The notes under the pieces were generated by a model. It searched no databases. It worked only from the letters and a program-made list of their open reading frames with translations, and was not told the DNA's origin. DNA of 9,174 nt from Armatimonadota bacterium (GTDB lineage Bacteria; Armatimonadota; Armatimonadia; Armatimonadales; Armatimonadaceae), in contig JACMIU010000694.1 of NCBI GenBank assembly GCA_014380985.1, positions 1 through 9,174 of the forward strand. Direction: 5' to 3'. Below, one piece after another: positions 5,709-9,174 of this stretch (positions are counted from its first letter, which is position 1; each line of letters starts with the position of its first letter). The position numbers were made by a program, and so were the translations under genes.

Positions 5709-6509
5709 TCACTTTTTCAAAGCGGGCGTGACCGCGCCCGCGTCGAGTCGCGGAACGCCGTCCATCGCCGCAAGCGTCATGATGCGCGGCTTCACCATCG
5801 CCGTCCATGCCTTGTAGCCCTCGGCGTTCAGGTGTAGCCCATCCTCACGTAGCCATTCGGGGCGCGGTTTCCCATCCGCATTCAGTAATTCATCGTGCGA
5901 GTTAATAAAGTTCAGTTTTTTCGCGGGGGTCGCGGTTTCAAATACGAACCGCTGAATCAGGTAGTTCGTCTCCATGACGTTGCCCTCGTTTTTCCAGCGC
6001 AACGTGGTCGGGCTGATAGCAAGGTAAACGATGCGCGTGTTTGGCAGCACGGCGTGTATCTTCGCCACAAGGTTTTTGTAGTCCTGAAGCACCTGTTGCG
6101 GGGTTTTCTTGCCCGACGCCAGATCGTTCGTGCCGCCGAAGAAAACAATCATTTTCGGCTTGTAGGGAAAAATAGTTCGGTCGGCGTAGCGGTGGCTGTC
6201 CTGCACCCACGACCCGCCAAACCCGCGATTGATCACCGGAAGTTCGGAAAAGTCCTGCGTGAGCGTCTCCCACAATCGAATGCTCGAACTGCCCGTGAAT
6301 AGCACCGCGCCGGTCGGAGGCATCTTTTGCTTGTCGGCTTGCGCGAAAGCGTTAATCTCCGAGGCATGGGGGGCGTCGGACGGCACGGGGGGCAGGGCGG
6401 ACGCGGCGGTTTGCGCCCGAACCGGCGCGACGCAGAAGCCGGGCGTCAACGCGCCAAAGATTCCAGCGTTTATTAACAAGGCGTGAACGAATCGCATTTG
6501 TGGTTTCAT
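5709..6509 (-). CDS. Secreted SGNH/GDSL-type esterase or lipase
   Basis: This 266-residue protein has a signal peptide (basic MKPQMR, hydrophobic 8-22, probable cleavage after an Ala near 29-33) and an SGNH hydrolase domain (about 65-245). Block I is LFTGSSSIRLW (70-80), with the nucleophile most likely Ser75 in GSSS rather than the classic GDS. Block II is RGFGGSW (95-101), block III GGTNDL (125-130) giving the oxyanion Asn128, and block V DGLHLNAEGY (223-232), supplying Asp223 and His226. These proteins remove acyl or acetyl groups from lipids or polysaccharides; the substrate cannot be told. The GSSSI form is common in envelope-associated acylhydrolases. Start at 6509 is favoured over an ATG four codons later because GGAGG (6522-6526) is well placed before it. 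It diverges from the glycan-binding gene, another exported protein, which may hint at a shared surface role. Confidence 0.9.
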   Translation of the reverse strand: MKPQMRFVHALLINAGIFGALTPGFCVAPVRAQTAASALPPVPSDAPHASEINAFAQADKQKMPPTGAVLFTGSSSIRLWETLTQDFSELPVINRGFGGSWVQDSHRYADRTIFPYKPKMIVFFGGTNDLASGKKTPQQVLQDYKNLVAKIHAVLPNTRIVYLAISPTTLRWKNEGNVMETNYLIQRFVFETATPAKKLNFINSHDELLNADGKPRPEWLREDGLHLNAEGYKAWTAMVKPRIMTLAAMDGVPRLDAGAVTPALKK

Positions 6510-6512
6510 GGG

Positions 6513-6566
6513 CTGATTTTACCTCCTTCGCGGAGTATACTATGCATAAAGGAGTGGTCATTTATC
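6513..6566. promoter_or_regulatory. Compact divergent promoter region with palindromic -10
   Basis: Only 57 bases separate the two divergent start codons. At its centre AGTATACT (6534-6541) is a palindrome, so TATACT can act as a -10 box on either strand (6536-6541 plus; 6534-6539 minus). Expected starts fall near 6548 and 6527, giving leaders of roughly 20 bases that both hold good Shine-Dalgarno sites: AAGGAG (6549-6554, plus) and AAGGAGG (6522-6528, minus). ATGCAT (6542-6547) is a second small palindrome. The -35 matches are weak on both sides: CTGATT at 6513 for plus, ATGACC at 6556-6561 for minus. Confidence 0.5.
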
Positions 6567-7208
6567 ATGCGATTTTTTCGCTGTGTTTCGGTGTGCGCCG
6601 CCGCGCTTGGTGCGGTCGCGTTTGCCGCCCCGCCCGTGCCGGTGTTCAGCGCGTCCGCGAAGCCTGACCCCGTGGATCTTGCCGAATACCGAATGGGCGA
6701 CTCGTTTGAGGCGATCTACCCGCCCACGGTTCGGGCATCGTCGAGCCTTGCGGCTTCGGGCGCGAACCGCTATTCGGCAAAAATGCTGACCGATGGCGAC
6801 GTGCGAACGGCATGGGTAGAAGGGGCGCGGGGAAGCGGCACGGGTGAGTGGATTGAGTGGACGTTTGACCGCACCGACGAAAAGCCCGGCGACGGGCGCG
6901 AAACCGCGGTAGCCGTGACGGATCTGTACCTGTTCAACGGCTACCGCAAGGGGGACTCGGCGTGGCGCAACAACGGGCGCGTTCGCAGTTTCGACCTTTA
7001 CATTGGGGGCAAGGGCGGCAAGAAAATCGCCGCACTCAAGTTACTCGACACCAAGCAGTATCAGTCGGTCGCTATTCCGCGCACGGTGCTGACGCCCGGC
7101 AAGAAAACCGTGCTTCGCCTTGTTGTCACCGGCGCGTATCGCGGTTCCGGCAGGGCGACCGACACCGCCGTATCGGAAGCCGAATGGATCGGCGAGGGCG
7201 TTTTCTAA
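6567..7208 (+). CDS. Secreted protein with NADase-type glycan-binding (discoidin-like) domain
   Basis: This 213-residue protein opens with a clear signal peptide (MRFFRCVSVC, hydrophobic Ala-rich stretch, probable cleavage after AFA at 18-20). The rest is a single beta-rich module of the discoidin/F5-8 type called the NADase-type glycan-binding domain: VRASSSLAASGANRYSAKML (55-74), LTDGDVRTAWVEG (74-86), GEWIEWTF (93-100), a YLFNGYRKGDSAWRNNGRVR run (121-140), SFDLYIGG (141-148), and LRLVVTGAYRGSG...TAVSEAEWIG toward the end. DGxxxTAWVEG is the typical calcium/ligand-loop signature. No enzymatic domain is attached, so it probably binds carbohydrate or another surface ligand outside the cytoplasm. 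The ATG at 6567 is chosen over an in-frame ATG at 6483 because the signal peptide starts there and AAGGAG lies 12 bases before it. Its end converges on the next gene with a 12-base gap and no visible terminator. Confidence 0.85.
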   Translation: MRFFRCVSVCAAALGAVAFAAPPVPVFSASAKPDPVDLAEYRMGDSFEAIYPPTVRASSSLAASGANRYSAKMLTDGDVRTAWVEGARGSGTGEWIEWTFDRTDEKPGDGRETAVAVTDLYLFNGYRKGDSAWRNNGRVRSFDLYIGGKGGKKIAALKLLDTKQYQSVAIPRTVLTPGKKTVLRLVVTGAYRGSGRATDTAVSEAEWIGEGVF

Positions 7209-7220
7209 ATGCCCCGTTTG

Positions 7221-7967
7221 TTAAACGTCGCCGCCGAAATCGCCCCCGCCAAAGTCCTCGCCCCCACCGAAGTCGGAACTGGCGTCGTTCGCCGCGTAAT
7301 CGCTTCCCGCGTCAGCTGCACCGGGGTCGCCATACGGGTCTTGCGGGTCTTGCGCCGCCGAACCCGCATCGTTTTGCGCGTAGTCGCCCGCACCGTTACC
7401 GGCGGTGTCGCCCGCCATGTCGGGGTTCGATTCGTAGAAGTTATTCGTCACGTCCGGCTGGTCGAAGAACGAGTGCGCGATGCTCGAACCGATGAACGAA
7501 CCGGCGATGCTGGTCAGAAGCCCCCCGGCAAGCATTCCGCCCATGCCCATTCCCATACCGCCGCCCATCATTCCACCACCCATGCCGCCCCCGCCGCCGA
7601 ACGTGCGCTCCAAAACGCCCGGTTGCCGCACTTCGGCGCGGGTCGCCGCTTGTGCCATACTTTGCGGATCGTCGCGCAAATTGCCCCGCTCGGCTTCCGG
7701 CGTTACGTCCGCCAGTTGCTGAAGCGCGAGGCGGCGTTGCTCCGGCGTCAGTTTTGCGAACGCTTCGGTGTGCGCCTGTTCTAATGTTTCGGGGGGCGCG
7801 GTTTGTAGCATATAGCGGTAACGGGCGACGGCTTGCTCGTCCGCAGAGGGGGCGGTTCCCCCGGCTTGGCGGGTTTGCCCGGTTTGCCCGGGCGGGGCGT
7901 ATTGCACCGGCGGTGCTTGTACGGGTTGTTGTTTCGGGCGACCTAAAAGTGTGTCAATAATACTCAT
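7221..7967 (-). CDS. Uncharacterised Gly/Met-rich protein
   Basis: The function of this 248-residue protein is unknown. It has four zones. The N-terminus (1-45) is Pro/Gln-rich and disordered. Residues 46-122 form a charged helical segment, RYRYMLQTAPPETLEQAH through LTPEQRRLALQQLADVTPEAER to ATRAEVRQPGVLERTFG, which looks conserved in type among hypothetical proteins of several environmental phyla. Residues 124-146 are Gly/Met repeats (GGGMGMGMGGM), leading into a glycine-rich hydrophobic stretch, GGLLTSIAGSFIGSSIAHSFF (148-168), that could insert in a membrane. The tail (170-248) is acidic, rich in Asp, Ala and Gly, ending in DFGGGEDFGGGDFGGD repeats. There is no signal peptide. AGGAG (7980-7984 on the plus map) lies 12 bases before the ATG, which supports this start. 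It is divergent from recQ with 144 bases between, and convergent with the glycan-binding gene. Confidence 0.82.
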   Translation of the reverse strand: MSIIDTLLGRPKQQPVQAPPVQYAPPGQTGQTRQAGGTAPSADEQAVARYRYMLQTAPPETLEQAHTEAFAKLTPEQRRLALQQLADVTPEAERGNLRDDPQSMAQAATRAEVRQPGVLERTFGGGGGMGGGMMGGGMGMGMGGMLAGGLLTSIAGSFIGSSIAHSFFDQPDVTNNFYESNPDMAGDTAGNGAGDYAQNDAGSAAQDPQDPYGDPGAADAGSDYAANDASSDFGGGEDFGGGDFGGDV

Positions 7968-8039
7968 GATTCGGCAAAACTCCTGTGATTTGGTTTACGC
8001 TTTTGTTTTGCCCCGAAACGATGCAGTTTAATCCGCAAG

Positions 8040-8087
8040 GAGCACGGCGAAAAAAGGAGGGACGAAAACTTTCCCCTGCCCGTGCTC
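8040..8087. repeat. Inverted repeat in the divergent recQ control region
   Basis: GAGCACGG (8040-8047) and CCGTGCTC (8080-8087) form a perfect 8-bp inverted repeat with 32 bases between. It lies 13 bases before the recQ -10 box and upstream of the divergent Gly/Met-rich gene, so it could be a regulator site or an RNA hairpin in a leader. The spacing between half-sites is three helical turns. No T-run follows, so it is not a terminator on the plus strand. Confidence 0.3.
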
Positions 8088-8099
8088 ACGATTTCGCTG

Positions 8100-8105
8100 T
8101 AGAAT
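8100..8105 (+). promoter_or_regulatory. recQ: recQ -10 box placing the transcription start at the ATG
   Basis: TAGAAT (8100-8105) is followed by AGCCGT and then the ATG at 8112. A start 7 bases after the -10 box would fall on the A of the ATG. No Shine-Dalgarno site exists upstream, which fits a leaderless mRNA. The -35 region is weak (CTGCCC at 8076-8081, 18-base spacer). Confidence 0.55.
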
Positions 8106-8111
8106 AGCCGT

Positions 8112-9174
8112 ATGACGCCCGACGCATTGCAAGCCGACTTCGCCCGCCTTTTCGGTCACGCCGACTTTCGCCCCGGTCAGCGCGATATTGTCGAGGGCGT
8201 TTTAGCCGGGCGCGATACCCTTGCCATTCTTCCCACGGGCGGCGGCAAGTCGGTGACGTACCAGTTTCCGGCGATGCTGAACGCGGGCGCGACGCTGATT
8301 CTGTCGCCGCTAATCGCGCTGATGAAAGACCAAGTGGGGAACCTGCCCCCTGCCGTCGCCGAGCGCACGACGCTGATTAACTCGACTTTGGAGCCTTCCG
8401 AGGTGGGGCGACGACTCGCGCAGGTGAAAGCCGGACGCCTGAAACTCGTTTACGCCGCGCCGGAGCGATTGCGCCACCCGGCATTTTTGCACGCCCTGCG
8501 CGAAGCGAATATCTCAATGGTCGTGATTGACGAGGCGCACTGCATTTCGCAGTGGGGACACGATTTTCGCCCCGACTACCGCGCCGTGGGAAAAGCCATC
8601 GCCGCGCTGAATCCGCGCACCGTGCTTGCCGTGACCGCGACCGCGACGCCCGAAGTCGCCCGCGACATCGAAAAAGAGGTCGGACGTCCCCTCCACCGCG
8701 TCACGCAGTCTACGTTCCGAAACAACCTGCGCCTGACCTGCCGTAAGGTAGCGAACGAGGACGAAAAGCGCACCTTCACATTAGATTATTGCCGCGATAC
8801 GCCGGGCGCGGGGTTGGTTTACGCCACGTCGCGGGACAAGTGCGAGGAACTGGCGAAGATGCTCAAACGCTACGGAGTTGCCGCCGGGTTTTATCACGCG
8901 GGGCTGCCGCCCGACGAACGCGCCGCCGCGCAAGACCGCTTCATGAACGGTGAGTACCGCGTGATGGCGGCAACCGTGGCGTTCGGGATGGGCGTGGACA
9001 AAGCCGACATACGGTTTCTGGTGCATTACCACCCCTCACGCACCCTCGAAAACTACTACCAAGAGGCGGGACGCGCCGGGCGCGACGGACAACCGAGCGA
9101 GTGCGTGCTACTGCATTCCACGCCCGACGCCTCGAACGCGCTCCGCCGGGTACGCGAGGACACGCTCGAAATGA
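8112..9174 (+). CDS. recQ: ATP-dependent DNA helicase RecQ (3' end beyond the window)
   Basis: The first 354 residues of a RecQ-family 3'-5' DNA helicase, which unwinds forked and recombination intermediates in RecF-pathway repair and in rescue of stalled forks. Motifs run in order: motif 0 FRPGQRDIVEGVL (19-31), Walker A LPTGGGKS (40-47), SPLIALMKDQV (65-75), Walker B and the RecQ aromatic loop VVIDEAHCISQWGHDFRPDY (137-156), motif III TATATP (175-180), motif IV LVYATSRDKCEELA (235-248), motif V ATVAFGMGVDKADIR (287-301) and the arginine-finger motif VI QEAGRAGRDGQPS (317-329). The frame remains open at the last base: the final ATGA reads ATG plus one base, so the zinc-binding, winged-helix and HRDC parts are expected outside the window. 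The ATG at 8112 starts exactly at the family's N-terminus and has no Shine-Dalgarno site. All catalytic residues look intact. Confidence 0.96.
   Translation, partial: MTPDALQADFARLFGHADFRPGQRDIVEGVLAGRDTLAILPTGGGKSVTYQFPAMLNAGATLILSPLIALMKDQVGNLPPAVAERTTLINSTLEPSEVGRRLAQVKAGRLKLVYAAPERLRHPAFLHALREANISMVVIDEAHCISQWGHDFRPDYRAVGKAIAALNPRTVLAVTATATPEVARDIEKEVGRPLHRVTQSTFRNNLRLTCRKVANEDEKRTFTLDYCRDTPGAGLVYATSRDKCEELAKMLKRYGVAAGFYHAGLPPDERAAAQDRFMNGEYRVMAATVAFGMGVDKADIRFLVHYHPSRTLENYYQEAGRAGRDGQPSECVLLHSTPDASNALRRVREDTLEM

Noticed and set aside
7209..7220. Shared terminator between the convergent glycan-binding and Gly/Met-rich genes
   Set aside because: The gap is only 12 bases and no hairpin with a T-run is present in it or just around it.
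7209..7784. 191-codon plus-strand frame opposite the Gly/Met-rich gene
   Set aside because: It is a mirror of the low-complexity coding strand, giving Arg/Val-rich protein with no domain, and has no ribosome site of its own.
9171..9174. ATGA at the window end as the recQ stop codon
   Set aside because: In the recQ frame these bases read ATG plus the first base of the next codon; the TGA is out of frame and the protein lacks its C-terminal domains.

Overview
The window is chromosomal DNA of a moderately high-GC bacterium carrying mostly housekeeping and cell-envelope genes. The lineage cannot be fixed from the sequence alone. The mix of CHAD-domain proteins, secreted SGNH and discoidin-like proteins, a Gly/Met-rich hypothetical protein, genes with no Shine-Dalgarno site and an SAH riboswitch would suit a soil or freshwater environmental phylum such as Armatimonadota, but this is a weak inference. 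No CRISPR array, tRNA, rRNA or intact mobile element was seen.

Left end (1-1650): an AraC-family regulator with a cupin-type sensor domain has lower GC than most of the window. It is followed by an IS scar. About 45 codons of an IS5-like transposase N-terminus run directly into the C-terminal part of a DUF2993/LmeA-like gene, and together they form a chimeric 144-codon reading frame. This looks like a rearrangement junction.

CHAD operon (1604-3438): a promoter with a palindrome over its -35 box drives three tightly packed genes. Two of them each encode one half of a CHAD (polyphosphate-binding) domain that is usually a single polypeptide. The third overlaps the second by ATGA and encodes a membrane-anchored ClpP-like protein that keeps the catalytic Ser and His but seems to lack the catalytic Asp.

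Middle (3439-5640): a DUF3750 gene with its promoter nearly touching its start codon, then a promoter, an SAH riboswitch with an overlapping intrinsic terminator, and the adenosylhomocysteinase gene ahcY/sahH. A perfect 12-bp hairpin closes the unit. SAH accumulation should turn on the enzyme that removes it, as part of the activated methyl cycle.

Right part (5641-9174): a secreted SGNH/GDSL hydrolase (minus) and a secreted discoidin-like/NADase-type glycan-binding protein (plus) diverge from one very compact promoter region built around the palindrome AGTATACT. A Gly/Met-rich hypothetical gene (minus) converges on the latter with a 12-bp gap, and diverges from recQ (plus), which runs off the right edge. 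recQ and the ahcY riboswitch share a -10/start module, TAnAAT-AGCCGY-RTG, that in recQ places the expected transcription start on the A of the ATG (a leaderless mRNA).
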